Shown: positions 5,251-5,300 of the stretch, one piece after another
How positions within the stretch are numbered: the first letter of the stretch is position 1
Layout: each line of letters opens with the position of its first letter
Assembly: GCA_902493545.1 (NCBI GenBank)
Contig: CABUQI010000089.1
Location: forward strand, 1-5,300
DNA length: 5,300 bases
From: an uncultured Collinsella sp.
GTDB taxonomy: Bacteria; Actinomycetota; Coriobacteriia; Coriobacteriales; Coriobacteriaceae
Direction: 5' to 3'
Position numbers and translations under genes: made by a program
The notes under the pieces: generated by a model
What the model saw: only the letters and a program-made list of their open reading frames with translations
Told to the model about the DNA's origin: nothing
Databases searched by the model: none

Positions 5251-5292
5251 AAAACCTGCCAAAACAAACCTGTCCCTTTTTGGTAGGTTTTT
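5251..5292. terminator. Bidirectional terminator-like hairpin built from the same repeat unit as the leader
   Basis: Bases 5251-5264 (AAAACCTGCCAAAA) pair with 5278-5291 over 14 bp with one G-U, around a 13-base loop. The plus strand ends in TTTTT (5288-5292) and the minus strand in TTTT (complement of 5251-5254), so it can stop transcription both ways. This suggests a gene arriving on the minus strand from beyond the right edge. Its left arm and loop (5253-5276) nearly repeat 1372-1396 in the leader of the operon: 16 of the first 17 bases are identical. Confidence 0.75.
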
Positions 5293-5300
5293 GCCTTGGG

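Overview
The window holds a sugar phosphotransferase (PTS) locus from a high-GC Gram-positive bacterium. The gut Coriobacteriia, with Collinsella as the nearest guess, fit best: codons are GC-rich, genes begin with strong GGAGG-type ribosome sites, PTS and GH1 genes of lactobacillar/coriobacterial style are present, and intergenic sequences are rich in GC hairpins. The genus is inferred from overall style, not from a diagnostic marker.

Layout. On the minus strand, reading leftwards, lie a GntR/UTRA repressor (410-1129) and, 75 bases after it, the first 111 codons of a class I mannose-6-phosphate isomerase (manA, running off the left edge). On the plus strand, reading rightwards, lie a family 1 glycosidase of the phospho-glycosidase type (1433-2833), then a complete Lac-family PTS permease in three separate genes: EIIC (2954-4297), EIIB (4460-4762) and EIIA (4772-5104). 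A strong intrinsic terminator (5163-5200) closes the operon, and a second, bidirectional terminator-like hairpin sits at 5251-5292.

Control region. The 303 bases between the two divergent units (1130-1432) are AT-rich on the gntR side. They hold a possible operator, a candidate forward promoter just downstream of an A-tract, and three copies of an 8-base motif (TTACTTTT/AAAAGTAA). Nearer the glycosidase gene is a long nested inverted repeat (1307-1400). Its two arms are diverged copies of the same sequence unit that forms the terminator-like hairpin at the right end of the window.

How the genes fit together. EIIC imports a beta-linked disaccharide or oligosaccharide. EIIA and EIIB pass phosphate from HPr to the sugar, the GH1 enzyme splits the 6-phosphorylated product, and ManA would turn any mannose-6-phosphate into fructose-6-phosphate. 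The GntR protein most likely senses a phosphosugar and represses both sides. This gene set (EIIA, EIIB, EIIC, GH1, GntR, Man6P isomerase) matches most of the Bacillus subtilis gmu glucomannan-utilisation operon, in another order. Beta-gluco/manno-oligosaccharides are therefore a better substrate guess than cellobiose alone. I see no sign of an entirely new system; the most unusual part is the repeat architecture around the operon.
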